In this document: piece by piece, positions 32,676 to 41,846 of the stretch
How positions within the stretch are numbered: the first letter of the stretch is position 1
Layout of the letters: each line of letters begins with the position of its first letter
Assembly (NCBI RefSeq): GCF_007830515.1
Contig: NZ_VLKT01000052.1
Span: 1 to 48,619 of the forward strand
Reading direction: 5' to 3'
DNA from: Mesorhizobium tianshanense
GTDB lineage: Bacteria > Pseudomonadota > Alphaproteobacteria > Rhizobiales > Rhizobiaceae
Length of the DNA stretch: 48,619 bases
Translations under genes and position numbers: made by a program
Notes under the pieces: generated by a model
What the model saw: the letters and a program-made list of their open reading frames with translations, nothing else
Told to the model about the DNA's origin: nothing
Databases searched by the model: none

Positions 32676-33530
32676 TCAATCAGCGAATTTGAACCGATCC
32701 GTAGTGTAGTCGGGATAGGCGTCCAGACTGTCGAAAAGGCCGCCCAGATCAGGGGCGTCCGCCAATATTCCGGACAAGACCAGCGCAGTCGCCACACCGG
32801 CACCAGTTCCGCCGGCGACATCGTGCTCGACACTGTCGCCGACACAGACCACGCTGCTGCGGTCCGGATTGCCCGCCAGCGCCAGCGCGGCGTCGAAGAT
32901 CGGGGCGTAGGGCTTGCCGATACGGGTGACGCTGCCACCGAGGCTCTCGTAGAGATCCGCTAATCGGCCGGCGCCAAAGCGAGGCCCCACCGCCGTCAGC
33001 ATGATCTTGTCGGGGTTGGTGCAGAAGCACGGCACCTGCCGCATTGCAGCCGGTGCAAAAAGTCTGCGATAGTGGTCTATGTCGTAGCGGTCGCCCTCGC
33101 TGGCGGCGATCAGCACCAGCTCGGCATCGTCGCCTTCGCCGGTCAGCGCGAAAGGCAGGTCTTCAATCGCCGAGCGATCGCCCTCACGGCTGATCAGCAG
33201 GCACTTTGTGTTTGGGCGCAGCTTTCCGGATACCGCCATTTCTTGAAATGACCGCCACGCGATCTCGCCGGAAGAGACAAAGTGATCCCAGCTTCCCGGT
33301 TCGAAGCCGAGCTTCAGCAAGCGGGTCTCGTTGGGCCGCGCCCGCCTGCCGGAGTTCGAGACCAGCACGACCGTCTTGCCTGCGTGCTTCAGCGCCGACA
33401 ATGCCTCCACGGCACCCGGATAAGGACTTGTGCCGTCGTGCAGCACGCCGAACTGATCGAGCAGGAACACCTGATAGCGCTCGACCAGCGCTCCGATGCC
33501 GTCGAGATGTTCAACTGTTTTCGTGCTCAC
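32676..33530 (-). CDS. HAD-superfamily hydrolase, class IIA-like
   Basis: This 284-residue protein has the class IIA HAD pattern with a large C2 cap. Motif I is LLDQFGVLHDG with nucleophile Asp25; the usual second Asp is Phe27, as in the subgroup with D-x-W/F-G-V. Motif II is LVSNSGRRA, motif III involves IGKPYAPIF and motif IV is CVGDSVEHDVAGG. It is probably a sugar-phosphate phosphatase. It overlaps the kinase gene by four bases and ends the aldolase-kinase-HAD operon. Loss of the general acid makes the activity uncertain. Confidence 0.85.
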   Translation of the reverse strand: MSTKTVEHLDGIGALVERYQVFLLDQFGVLHDGTSPYPGAVEALSALKHAGKTVVLVSNSGRRARPNETRLLKLGFEPGSWDHFVSSGEIAWRSFQEMAVSGKLRPNTKCLLISREGDRSAIEDLPFALTGEGDDAELVLIAASEGDRYDIDHYRRLFAPAAMRQVPCFCTNPDKIMLTAVGPRFGAGRLADLYESLGGSVTRIGKPYAPIFDAALALAGNPDRSSVVCVGDSVEHDVAGGTGAGVATALVLSGILADAPDLGGLFDSLDAYPDYTTDRFKFAD

Positions 33531-34828
33531 AAAAGCCCCGCTTCGATTGCGCCAATCAGCGCCAGCCGCGCCGTGCCGGCGGCCGCCTCATCCGAAAGCG
33601 CCGGCAAAAAATCGACGCCCAGCTTGCGCTGCCGGATCGCCGTCCAGGCGGGATTTGCCGCACCGCCGCCGACACTTCTGACCGACATCAGCCGAGGCGC
33701 GCCGAGTTCGGCAAGCCGGCGATAGCCGAGCGCCTCGATCCCGGCAATGCCCTCCAGCATCGCTTTCAGATAGTCGGCGTCGTCCGCCGGCCGCGGCGTC
33801 AGACGTGGCGGCAGCGCGGGATCGGCCACGGGGAAGCGTTCGCCGACGGCGGGAAGCGGATAGTAGTCGAGGCCGGTTTCGGTCATGGGGTCGATCGCCG
33901 CACTCAGCTCGATGATGCGCGCGAGAGGGAAATGCTGCGCCAGCACCTTGCCGCCCGAATTCGACGCGCCACCCGCCAGATAGGCATTTCCCATCCGGTG
34001 ACTATAGATGCCGAACTGCGGCGCCGAGATCGGCCGGTCGGAGAGTATCTTGATGGTCAGCGAGGACCCCAGCGCGGTCACGCCGTCGCCAACTGCCGTA
34101 GCACCCGTCGCCAGGAACGACGCGCAGCCATCCGTCGTCCCGGCGACCACGGCCACGTCGCGCGCCAGGCCGAACAGGTCCGCGGCGCTCGCGGTGAGCG
34201 TGCCGGCGACATCGCCCGGCCCGATGGCACCAGGCAGGAATTCCATGCGCATGCCGGTCGCCGCGATCCAGTCCGGCCAGCGGCGGGCCTCGACGTCGTA
34301 GCCGGTTTTCAGGGCATTGTTCTCGTCGCTGATATCAAAGCGGCCGGAGAACTGTCCCGCGATCCAGTCGGCCTGGTGCAGCACCGCGGCGACGCCGGGC
34401 AAGCGCTGGAACAACAGCGCCTTGGCGAGACCGGACGTCGCCCCAAGCGCTGCGCTCGCTGCCGGCGCCTCGCGCGCGATCGCGGCCAGAATGGCCTCGT
34501 CGTCGACCTTGTCGTTGTACATCAGCGGCTCGGCCAGCGGCCGCCCGGCGCCGTCGACCGGCAGCAGTGTGCCGGAAGTGCCGTCGACGGCGATCGACCG
34601 GACCGCCGCGCGATCGATGCCTGAAAGCAGTTCCGTCAACGACGCGCCGACCGCCGACCACCACACTGAGGGGTCGCGGGCGTTCTGGCCAAATCTGTCG
34701 AGCGGAACGGCGGAACGCGCGGCAATCGAAAGGTTCGGGCGCATGGCGACGGCGCGCGCACCTGACGTCCCGATGTCGATGCCTATCGAAAGGGGGGCGA
34801 TCGAAAGCGGGCCGGTTGAAAGCGCCAT
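33527..34828 (-). CDS. FGGY-family carbohydrate kinase
   Basis: This is a sugar kinase of about 433 residues. The phosphate-binding loop is GIDIGTSGARA (about 16-26), the catalytic Asp lies in GTTDGCASFL, and the adenosine motif is VGGGAANPAW. Sequence style resembles the D-ribulokinase/xylulokinase-like branch. ATG 34828 is two bases beyond the aldolase stop; an upstream ATG at 34846 overlapping it is possible. It lies between a class II aldolase and a HAD gene, so a ketose-phosphate is the likely product. It is one of two kinases in this locus. Confidence 0.85.
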   Translation of the reverse strand: MALSTGPLSIAPLSIGIDIGTSGARAVAMRPNLSIAARSAVPLDRFGQNARDPSVWWSAVGASLTELLSGIDRAAVRSIAVDGTSGTLLPVDGAGRPLAEPLMYNDKVDDEAILAAIAREAPAASAALGATSGLAKALLFQRLPGVAAVLHQADWIAGQFSGRFDISDENNALKTGYDVEARRWPDWIAATGMRMEFLPGAIGPGDVAGTLTASAADLFGLARDVAVVAGTTDGCASFLATGATAVGDGVTALGSSLTIKILSDRPISAPQFGIYSHRMGNAYLAGGASNSGGKVLAQHFPLARIIELSAAIDPMTETGLDYYPLPAVGERFPVADPALPPRLTPRPADDADYLKAMLEGIAGIEALGYRRLAELGAPRLMSVRSVGGGAANPAWTAIRQRKLGVDFLPALSDEAAAGTARLALIGAIEAGLL

Positions 34829-34829
34829 G

Positions 34830-35873
34830 TCAGCTGCCGGCTGCATTGAGTTTCTGGCGATACTGCTCGGCGTCCCAGTTGATCAGTTCGTCGTTCTCGG
34901 CGGCGGTGAGGTAGTTCAGCTTAGCCGCAACGTCGACCCGCGCCGTCACGTCGGCAAGGCAGCGTTGCAGGGCGTTGGCGCCGGCGCCGGCGTCGCCGCG
35001 CATCAGCACCCCAAGCCCGGGAAACAGGACTGCCACGGGTGCCGTGCCGTGCCGTTCGGTGACGCGCTTCACGTCCTCTCCGGGTCTCGCCACGACCGAA
35101 CTCTGGCCGAGAAAGATGACGTGATCTGGATAGAGGCTGCCACCCGACGCCATCCGGCAGCTTTCAGGATCGATCGCGGCCGCATGCGCCTCGACATCCG
35201 CCGGCAACCTGTAACCGGTGGGTCCGATGAGCGCCGTCAATGCAACAATGTCGGGCTCCGCCACCTTGCGCGGCGGCCGCGCCAGAAGTCCTTTGACGCG
35301 ACGCAGCAACGCCTCGGCGCCGGCGACGGTCTCGGCTGCGACGACCAGGCCGTGATTGGCGAGGATCAGGACATCGACGCCAGGCCGTAGGCGCTCGGCA
35401 ATGCCCTGGGCAAGCGGCAGGCCCGGCCGGCGATAAGGAACATACGCCCATTCGAGGCCATCCAGGCGCTTGGCGACCTGAGCCTCGCAGTCGGCCTGTA
35501 CCGCAAGCGAAATAGTGTTGACGCAATGGACATGCAGAACGACGCGCTGCGGCATCAGGGCATGAACCGTGGTCTCGATCGAGGGCCGCAGCCTGCTCGT
35601 GTTGAGCGCCTCGATGGCGAAGCCCTGTGGCTGGTCGGCGGCCGGGTCGCGCTGTTCGACAGCCCTGAGCAGTGGAGGGATCGCCACGGGAACCATGATG
35701 TCCTGCGCGAGTGCATCCTTCAACCAGGTACCGGAAGCCTTGATCCAGAGCGTGTCGCCGGCCTTCAACGAAGTGTTGCCGCCAGCGGCCTGGGTCAAAT
35801 GCGGGTCGCGCCCGATGCTGGCCGACAGCGACCGCAAAGCAGCCAATTCCTGCGCATCCGCATAGGTTGCCAT
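34830..35873 (-). CDS. class II aldolase/adducin family protein
   Basis: This 347-residue protein carries the class II aldolase fold. The catalytic Glu100 (RPSIETTVH) and zinc ligands His114, His116 (LHVHC) and His174 (ANHGL) are all present, so cleavage or epimerisation of a sugar phosphate is likely. It is longer than fuculose-1-phosphate aldolase (about 215 residues), with an extra C-terminal region of about 130 residues. GGAGGAA directly upstream supports ATG 35873. It is the first gene of the minus-strand arm, divergent from the DeoR regulator. Confidence 0.87.
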   Translation of the reverse strand: MATYADAQELAALRSLSASIGRDPHLTQAAGGNTSLKAGDTLWIKASGTWLKDALAQDIMVPVAIPPLLRAVEQRDPAADQPQGFAIEALNTSRLRPSIETTVHALMPQRVVLHVHCVNTISLAVQADCEAQVAKRLDGLEWAYVPYRRPGLPLAQGIAERLRPGVDVLILANHGLVVAAETVAGAEALLRRVKGLLARPPRKVAEPDIVALTALIGPTGYRLPADVEAHAAAIDPESCRMASGGSLYPDHVIFLGQSSVVARPGEDVKRVTERHGTAPVAVLFPGLGVLMRGDAGAGANALQRCLADVTARVDVAAKLNYLTAAENDELINWDAEQYRQKLNAAGS

Positions 35874-35960
35874 CGAAATTCCTCCACAAACCGGCCGCGT
35901 GGCCACGGGTTTGGATGTCCCGTTGCCGGGATTAATGGTTGACGCTGGTATCGCAGATAC

Positions 35961-36039
35961 GAGTAAGTTACGTCAATAGTGATCTTATCCCGTCAAATCG
36001 AGCTTGCAATCCGATACGTGTTGAGTAAGTTGCACCAAT
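35961..36039. promoter_or_regulatory. direct repeats, probable DeoR operator
   Basis: GAGTAAGTTACGTCAAT (35961-35977) and GAGTAAGTTGCACCAAT (36023-36039) match at 14 of 17 positions, 62 bases apart, in the divergent promoter between aldolase and DeoR genes. DeoR-type repressors often use widely spaced repeats. The same protein could thus control both arms of the locus. Confidence 0.55.
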
Positions 36040-36073
36040 TGCTGTGGCAAATGGCATTTCGGGAGGGTATCCG

Positions 36074-36856
36074 TTGAGCGACTCCGGCCGCCAGCGTCAG
36101 ATCGTCGAGTTGTTGCGGGATCGCCCCTTCGCTTCGGTGCGCGAGCTGCAGGAGCGGCTCGGCGTGTCGGCCGCAACGGTGCGTCGCGACATCGACAAGA
36201 TCGATGAGGCCGGCGAAGCGCGGAAGGTCTATGGCGGCATCTCGGCGCTCGATGGCGCTTCGCAGGCGGGTGTCGCCTATGCCAGGCCCTATGACGAGAA
36301 CCGCGATCTCGCAGTCGAGGCCAAACGGCAGATCGCCGCTCTCGCGGCGACCATGGTGCGCGATGGCGACGCCGTCATCGTGCATGGCGGTTCGACCTGC
36401 TTCCATCTCGGCGCCAAGCTCGCCGACCGCAACATCCGGCTCTATACCAACTCGATGCCGCTCGTGGCCTATTTGAGCGACCACGGCCATTGCAGCCTGA
36501 CCGTTGCCGGCGGCGAACTGCATCGCGAGCCTGGCATCATCCATTCGCTCACCCAGTCCGTGCCCTTCTACGCGTCGAAGTTCTTCCTTGGCGCGCAGGG
36601 CATCGGCCAGGAAGGCGTGCTGGAATCGCATCCGCTGCTGGTTCGCTCCATCGTCGAACTCAGCCTATGCGCCGACCAGATCGTGGTGCTGGCCGACAGC
36701 CGCAAACTGTCGATTCACGCGCGCAATGTCGCGCTGCCCCTGTCTCGCATCGGCACGCTGGTCACCGACGACGGCCTGTCCGACGCCGACGCACGCATGC
36801 TCGAAGACGCCGGTATCACGGTGCGGATCGCCTCCTCTTCAGGAGCCCTCCAGTGA
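36074..36856 (+). CDS. DeoR/GlpR-family transcriptional regulator
   Basis: This regulator of about 260 residues has an N-terminal DeoR helix-turn-helix (about 15-43, SVRELQERLGVSAATVRRDI) and a C-terminal sugar-phosphate sensor domain (DeoRC) with HGGSTCFHLG as the phosphate-binding loop. The frame opens at ATG 36044, but TTG 36074 has GGGAGGG 7 bases upstream, gives the usual family N-terminus (SDSGRQRQIVELL) and leaves the second operator repeat upstream of the ribosome site. It is the first gene of the plus-strand operon, overlapping the kinase by four bases. Its effector is probably a phosphorylated sugar of this pathway. Confidence 0.87.
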   Translation: MSDSGRQRQIVELLRDRPFASVRELQERLGVSAATVRRDIDKIDEAGEARKVYGGISALDGASQAGVAYARPYDENRDLAVEAKRQIAALAATMVRDGDAVIVHGGSTCFHLGAKLADRNIRLYTNSMPLVAYLSDHGHCSLTVAGGELHREPGIIHSLTQSVPFYASKFFLGAQGIGQEGVLESHPLLVRSIVELSLCADQIVVLADSRKLSIHARNVALPLSRIGTLVTDDGLSDADARMLEDAGITVRIASSSGALQ

Positions 36857-38232
36857 AGGTAGCCGTCCTCGACTTCGGCAAGACCAACTCGAAGCTCTTC
36901 GTCTTCGGTCAGGACGGGCGGATCCTCGATGAGCGCCGGACCCAGCCGAACTGGACGCGCAAAGGCGGCTTCAGCGTGCTCTACGAGACAGCGCTTCACG
37001 ACTGGGCGGCTCGCGCCGTCGGCGAAGCGGTCGACATTCATGGCATAGAGGCGCTGATGGTTTCGGGCCATGGCTGCACCTTCGCCTTGGTCGACGATGC
37101 GGCGCTCACGCATCCAATCCTTGACTACGAGCAGGAACCGCCGGCAGTAATTGCCGCGCAGATCGATCGCCGCATTCCGGATTTTGCCGAAACCTTCTCG
37201 CCGCGTCTACCGCTCGGCTTCAACTATGGTCGCCACATGCTGTGGCTGAAGGCGGTGCAACCCGGTGCTTTCACCGCGGCGAAGTCGATCCTCGGCTATC
37301 CGCAATACTGGAGCTGGCGCTTTGGCGGCCGGGCAGTGTCGGAAGTATCCTATCTCGGCTGTCACTCGCATTTGTGGGCGCCGCGCAAACGTGATTTCAG
37401 TTCGCTGGTCGACGCCGAGGGCTGGCGCGGCCAGATGCCTTCCTGCGAGCGTGCCGGCGCCGTGATCGGCGAGCAGCGCTTCGGCGAGGCGACGCGACCG
37501 ATCGCCATCCACAACGGTGTCCATGACAGCAATGCCGCGCTCTATGCCTATCGCCGGCAGGAGCTTGGTCCGGTCACGGTCGTCTCGACCGGCACTTGGG
37601 TCGTCGTGCTCAATCCGGACTGTCCGCTCGACGCCCTCGATCGCGACCGCGACATGCTGGTCAATGTCGATGTCGATGGCGGTCCGGTGCCGACTATCCG
37701 CTTCATGGGCGGCCGTGAATTCGCGACGATCAGCGCCGGCTGGCAGGACGCAATCGCCCGCTCCTCGGTGCAGCAGGTGATCGACGTCGGCATCATGGCG
37801 CTGCCCAGCTTCGCGCCGGGCGGGCCGATGCCTGGCCATCCCGGCGAATTGGTCGGGCGCGCACCCAACGCGAAGGAGCGCGCGGCTGTGGCGCTGCTTT
37901 ATGTCGCGCTGATGGTCGATCTGTGTCTCGACCTGATCCATTCGAACAACACCGTAATCGTCGATGGCGGGCTGAACAGTGGCGGCCTGCTCGCCAGCCT
38001 GCTGGCGCAGCTGCGTCCCAGCCAGGCCTTCATGCAGGGCGCCACGCTGGAGGGCAGCGCCACAGGAGCGGCGGCTCTGGCCTTCGAGAGCGTCGGACGC
38101 GAATTTGCCGCCGAGGCGCCGGAGCCTGTTCGTGCTTCAAGCTTCGCCGGGCTTGCCGGCTATCGCGACAGCTGGCGCGGCCTCGCCGCCGACCGAGGCG
38201 TCGTTGGTGCAGCAGCGGGAGGCGCACGATGA
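36853..38232 (+). CDS. FGGY-family carbohydrate kinase, rhamnulokinase-like branch
   Basis: This is a 459-residue kinase starting with GTG in a GTGA overlap with the regulator gene. Motifs are the phosphate loop LDFGKTNSKLF, the catalytic Asp in HNGVHDSNAAL, STGTWVVVL for phosphate binding, and VDGGLNSGG near the nucleotide. It phosphorylates a ketose; the DFGKTNSK start resembles the branch with rhamnulokinase/fuculokinase-like proteins of unknown specificity. It precedes the ABC importer genes in the same operon (four-base overlap with the ATPase). Confidence 0.87.
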   Translation: MKVAVLDFGKTNSKLFVFGQDGRILDERRTQPNWTRKGGFSVLYETALHDWAARAVGEAVDIHGIEALMVSGHGCTFALVDDAALTHPILDYEQEPPAVIAAQIDRRIPDFAETFSPRLPLGFNYGRHMLWLKAVQPGAFTAAKSILGYPQYWSWRFGGRAVSEVSYLGCHSHLWAPRKRDFSSLVDAEGWRGQMPSCERAGAVIGEQRFGEATRPIAIHNGVHDSNAALYAYRRQELGPVTVVSTGTWVVVLNPDCPLDALDRDRDMLVNVDVDGGPVPTIRFMGGREFATISAGWQDAIARSSVQQVIDVGIMALPSFAPGGPMPGHPGELVGRAPNAKERAAVALLYVALMVDLCLDLIHSNNTVIVDGGLNSGGLLASLLAQLRPSQAFMQGATLEGSATGAAALAFESVGREFAAEAPEPVRASSFAGLAGYRDSWRGLAADRGVVGAAAGGAR

Positions 38233-39773
38233 CAGCTGCTGCCCGGATCGAGACAGCACGCCGGCCGGTGCTGGAGATGCGCCACATCTCCAAGACGTTC
38301 GGCCCGATCCGCGCCTTGCAGGATGTATCGCTGACCGTCCACGCCGGCGAACTGCACGCGCTGATGGGTGAAAACGGCGCCGGCAAGTCGACACTGATGA
38401 AGGTGCTGTCCGGCGCCTATCGGCCTGATACCGGCGGCGAGATCCTGATGGACGGCATGCCGGCCGCGACCGGCGACCCGATCAAGGCGCGCGCCAACGG
38501 CATTGCCGTCATCTATCAGGAGCTGTCGCTGGCGCCCAACCTGACGGTTGCGCAGAACATCTTCCTCGGCAACGAACCGAGACGGTTCGGCATCGTCGAC
38601 CGCGACCAGTGCAACCGGCGCGCCAAGGAGATCATCGCGCGGCTCGGCGTCTCCTTCTCGGCGCGCGCCTCCGTCTCCAGCCTGTCGCTCGGCGAACGCC
38701 AGCTGGTCGAGATCGCTCGCGCGCTGTCGACCAGCGCGCGCATCATCGTCATGGACGAGCCGACCACCTCGCTGACCTCGCGCGAGACCGACCGGCTGTT
38801 CGAGGTCATCGCGACGCTGAAGTCGCAAGGCATCGCCATCATCTACATCAGCCACCGCATGGAAGAGGTCTACCAGCTTGCCGATCGCGTCAGCGTGCTG
38901 CGCGACAGCGGCTATGTCGGCACGCTCGAACGCAGCGACCTGAACGCCTCGCGCCTCGTCTCGATGATGGTCGGCCGTGATCTGTCCGCCTTCTACAAGA
39001 AGGATCACCGCCCGCCGGACAGCAAGCGCGCGATCGCCTTGTCGGTGCGCGGCATGTCAGACGGCAATCTTCTAAAGGACTGTTCCTTCGATCTGCACAA
39101 GGGCGAAGTCTTGGCGCTGGCGGGCCTGGTCGGCTCGGGCCGTACCGAGCTCGCGCGGCTGATCTTCGGCGCCGACAGGCACACATCAGGCACGCTGGAA
39201 CTCGACGGCGAGCCGATAACCATCGGCTCGCCGCGCGAGGCGCTGGATGCCGGTATCGCCTACCTCACCGAGGACCGCAAGGAACTCGGCCTGTTCCTCG
39301 ACATGTCGATTTCCGACAATATCAGCATGGGCGTGCTCGCACGGGACGCGCGGGCCGGCGGCTTGCGCGACTTCGCCACGGCCGAAAGGCGGGCTTCCAA
39401 GGCCGTTTCCGACCTCTCCATCCGCACCAGGTCGGTGCAGGCCAATGCCGGCTCGCTGTCGGGCGGCAACCAGCAGAAGGTGCTGCTCGCTCGCCTGCTC
39501 GAAACCGAGCCGCGGGTCCTCATCCTCGACGAACCGACCCGCGGCGTCGATGTCGGGGCAAAATCGGAAATCTACCGGCTGATCGACGATCTCGCCAAGA
39601 AGGGCATCGCCATCCTGATGATCTCCAGCGAACTGCCGGAGGTGATCGGCGTCGCCGACCGCGTCCTGGTGATGCGCGACGGCGCCATATCAGGCGAGGT
39701 GACGGCATCCGAAGGTCAGCCGCTCAGCCAGGAAACAATCATGGAACTTGCAACGGGAGCGGCCAAGGGATGA
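38229..39773 (+). CDS. sugar ABC transporter ATP-binding protein (RbsA/XylG-type)
   Basis: This is a 514-residue double-domain ATPase. The N-terminal domain has Walker A GENGAGKST, signature LSLGERQ and Walker B IIVMDEP. The second domain has the degenerate GLVGSGRTE loop, signature LSGGNQQK and Walker B VLILDEP. This is the standard architecture of importers for monosaccharides. The start ATG 38229 overlaps the kinase stop by four bases, and the stop overlaps the permease start by four bases. Confidence 0.92.
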   Translation: MTAAARIETARRPVLEMRHISKTFGPIRALQDVSLTVHAGELHALMGENGAGKSTLMKVLSGAYRPDTGGEILMDGMPAATGDPIKARANGIAVIYQELSLAPNLTVAQNIFLGNEPRRFGIVDRDQCNRRAKEIIARLGVSFSARASVSSLSLGERQLVEIARALSTSARIIVMDEPTTSLTSRETDRLFEVIATLKSQGIAIIYISHRMEEVYQLADRVSVLRDSGYVGTLERSDLNASRLVSMMVGRDLSAFYKKDHRPPDSKRAIALSVRGMSDGNLLKDCSFDLHKGEVLALAGLVGSGRTELARLIFGADRHTSGTLELDGEPITIGSPREALDAGIAYLTEDRKELGLFLDMSISDNISMGVLARDARAGGLRDFATAERRASKAVSDLSIRTRSVQANAGSLSGGNQQKVLLARLLETEPRVLILDEPTRGVDVGAKSEIYRLIDDLAKKGIAILMISSELPEVIGVADRVLVMRDGAISGEVTASEGQPLSQETIMELATGAAKG

Positions 39774-40762
39774 CCGACAAGGCAACCGAGATGAGCGACC
39801 AGGCTGTCGGCCGGAGCCGGCGGCTGCGCACCGCCTTCGCCGCGCTTGGCATGCTGCCGGTCCTGATCCTTTTGGCTGCCGGCTTCCAGTTCATGAACCC
39901 GCGCTTCCTCACCGAGACCAATCTTCTGATCGTCACGCAGCAGTCGTCGATCAACATCGTGCTTGCGGCCGGCATGACCTTCGTCATCCTGACCGGCGGC
40001 ATCGACCTGTCCGTCGGCTCCATCCTTGCCGCCTCGGCGATGGTGGCGGTGATGGTGTCGCTGGTGCCGGAGTGGGGCATGCTCGGCGTGCCGGCGGCCA
40101 TTCTGGTCGGCCTCGGCTTCGGCGTCATCAACGGGCTGCTCGTCGCCTACATCAAGCTGCCGCCCTTCATCGTCACGCTGGGTTCGCTGACAGCCGTGCG
40201 CGGCGTCGCCCGCCTGCTCGGCCAGGACACCACGGTGTTCAACTCGGACCTGCCGTTCGACTTCATCGGCAACGGTTCGCTGTTCGGCATTCCCTGGCTG
40301 GTCATCATCGCTCTGTCGGTCGTGGTGCTGTCCTGGCTGGTGCTCAAGCGCACCGTCCTCGGCACCTGGATCTATGCCGTCGGCGGCAATGCCGAGGCGG
40401 CGCGACTGACCGGCATCAAGGTGCCGCTGGTGCTGCTCTTCGTCTATGGCGTTTCCGGCCTTCTGGCCGGCCTTGGCGGCGCCATGTCGGCGGCCCGGCT
40501 CTACGCGGCCAATGGGCTGCAGCTTGGGCAGTCCTACGAACTCGACGCCATTGCCGCGGTCATTCTCGGCGGTACCAGCTTCGTCGGCGGCGTCGGCTCG
40601 ATCTGGGGCACGCTGATCGGCGGGCTGATCATCGCGGTGCTCTCCAACGGGCTCATCCTGGCCGGTGTTTCGGACATCTGGCAGTACATCATCAAGGGAT
40701 TGGTCATCATCGTGGCGGTCGCCCTCGACCGCTACAGGCTCCAGGCAGGAGCAAGAACGTGA
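39770..40762 (+). CDS. sugar ABC transporter permease (RbsC-type)
   Basis: This 330-residue permease has about eight to ten hydrophobic helices and the family blocks GMTFVILTGGIDLSVGSIL and AVILGGTSFVGGVGSIWGTL. It forms the membrane channel, as a homodimer, with the double ATPase. It starts with a four-base overlap and is followed after 78 bases by the binding-protein gene. Confidence 0.92.
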   Translation: MTDKATEMSDQAVGRSRRLRTAFAALGMLPVLILLAAGFQFMNPRFLTETNLLIVTQQSSINIVLAAGMTFVILTGGIDLSVGSILAASAMVAVMVSLVPEWGMLGVPAAILVGLGFGVINGLLVAYIKLPPFIVTLGSLTAVRGVARLLGQDTTVFNSDLPFDFIGNGSLFGIPWLVIIALSVVVLSWLVLKRTVLGTWIYAVGGNAEAARLTGIKVPLVLLFVYGVSGLLAGLGGAMSAARLYAANGLQLGQSYELDAIAAVILGGTSFVGGVGSIWGTLIGGLIIAVLSNGLILAGVSDIWQYIIKGLVIIVAVALDRYRLQAGART

Positions 40763-40840
40763 TTGACCTTAGTCGCCGGCGTCAAAGACCCGGTTTCATG
40801 TAACGCACCGTGAGAGGCGCGGGGCATCAGGAGGAAAACA

Positions 40841-41779
40841 GTGAAGACCATCGCTAAACTGCTCTGCGGCGTTGCCCTCGCGGCTGTCGCCATCGCACCG
40901 GCTTCGGCCAAGGATCTGAACAAGGTCGGCATCTCGGTCGGCCTGCTCGGCAACCCCTTCTTCGTCGCCACCATCAAGGGCATCGAGGACGCCGCCAAGA
41001 CGATCAACCCGAATGTCGAGGTGACGTCGGTGTCGGCTGACTACGACCTCAACAAGCAGGTCTCGCAGGTCGACTCCTTCATCGCGGCCGGCGTCGACGT
41101 GATCATGCTCAATGCCGTCGATGCCAAGGCGATCGCGCCGGCGGTGAAGAAGGCGCAGGCGGCGGGCATCGTGGTTGCCGCGTTCGACGTTTCGGCGCCG
41201 GGCGCCGACGTCACCGTGATGACCAACAACGTCAAGGCAGGCGAAGCGGCCTGCCAGTATCTGGTCGACCAAACCGGTGGCAAGGGCGACTACGTCATCC
41301 TGAACGGCCCGGCGTCGTCATCGATCCTGGAGAGGGTCAAGGGCTGCAAGGACGTCCTGGCAAAACACCCCGACATCAAGATCCTTTCCGACGACCAGAA
41401 TGCCGAAGGCTCACGCGACGGCGGCCTGAAGGTGTTCCAGTCGCTGCTGACCCGCTTCGACAAGATCGACGCGGTGTTCGCCATCAACGATCCGACGGCG
41501 ATCGGCGCCCAGCTTGCGGCCAAGCAGCTCAACCGTTCTGAGTTCATCTTCACCGCAGTCGACGGCGCGCCCGACATCGAGAAGGAACTCTCGTCCGGGA
41601 CATCGATGATCAAAGCCTCGGCCTCGCAGGACCCCTATGTGATGGCTGGCCGGTCCCTGCAGATGGCAGCCGAAGTGCTTGCCGGCAAGAAGCCGGCCGA
41701 GGCGACGGTGCTGCTCGACCCGCAGCTGATTACGGCCGAGAACCTGAAGGATTACAAGGGCTGGACCGCGGCCCGCTAA
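40841..41779 (+). CDS. sugar ABC transporter substrate-binding protein (RbsB-type)
   Basis: This 312-residue periplasmic protein of the LacI-like sugar-binding family has signal peptide residues 1-23 (cleavage ASA-KD) and a mature start KVGISVGLLGNPFFVATIKG, typical of RbsB-like proteins for pentoses or hexoses. The start codon is GTG, with AGGAGG at 40829-40834. A strong terminator-like hairpin follows it, which would raise its level over the downstream epimerase. The ligand is unknown. Confidence 0.92.
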   Translation: MKTIAKLLCGVALAAVAIAPASAKDLNKVGISVGLLGNPFFVATIKGIEDAAKTINPNVEVTSVSADYDLNKQVSQVDSFIAAGVDVIMLNAVDAKAIAPAVKKAQAAGIVVAAFDVSAPGADVTVMTNNVKAGEAACQYLVDQTGGKGDYVILNGPASSSILERVKGCKDVLAKHPDIKILSDDQNAEGSRDGGLKVFQSLLTRFDKIDAVFAINDPTAIGAQLAAKQLNRSEFIFTAVDGAPDIEKELSSGTSMIKASASQDPYVMAGRSLQMAAEVLAGKKPAEATVLLDPQLITAENLKDYKGWTAAR

Positions 41780-41792
41780 GCCTCCCAAGGCA

Positions 41793-41830
41793 GGTGCGGC
41801 CGGGACGACCGGCCGCACCACTTTTGTTTG
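41793..41830 (+). terminator. rho-independent terminator-like hairpin
   Basis: GGTGCGGCCGG (41793-41803) pairs perfectly with CCGGCCGCACC (41809-41819) around a five-base loop, followed by ACTTTTGTTT. It lies between the binding-protein and epimerase genes and probably allows partial read-through. Confidence 0.75.
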
Positions 41831-41846
41831 AGCTTCGGAGACGATC

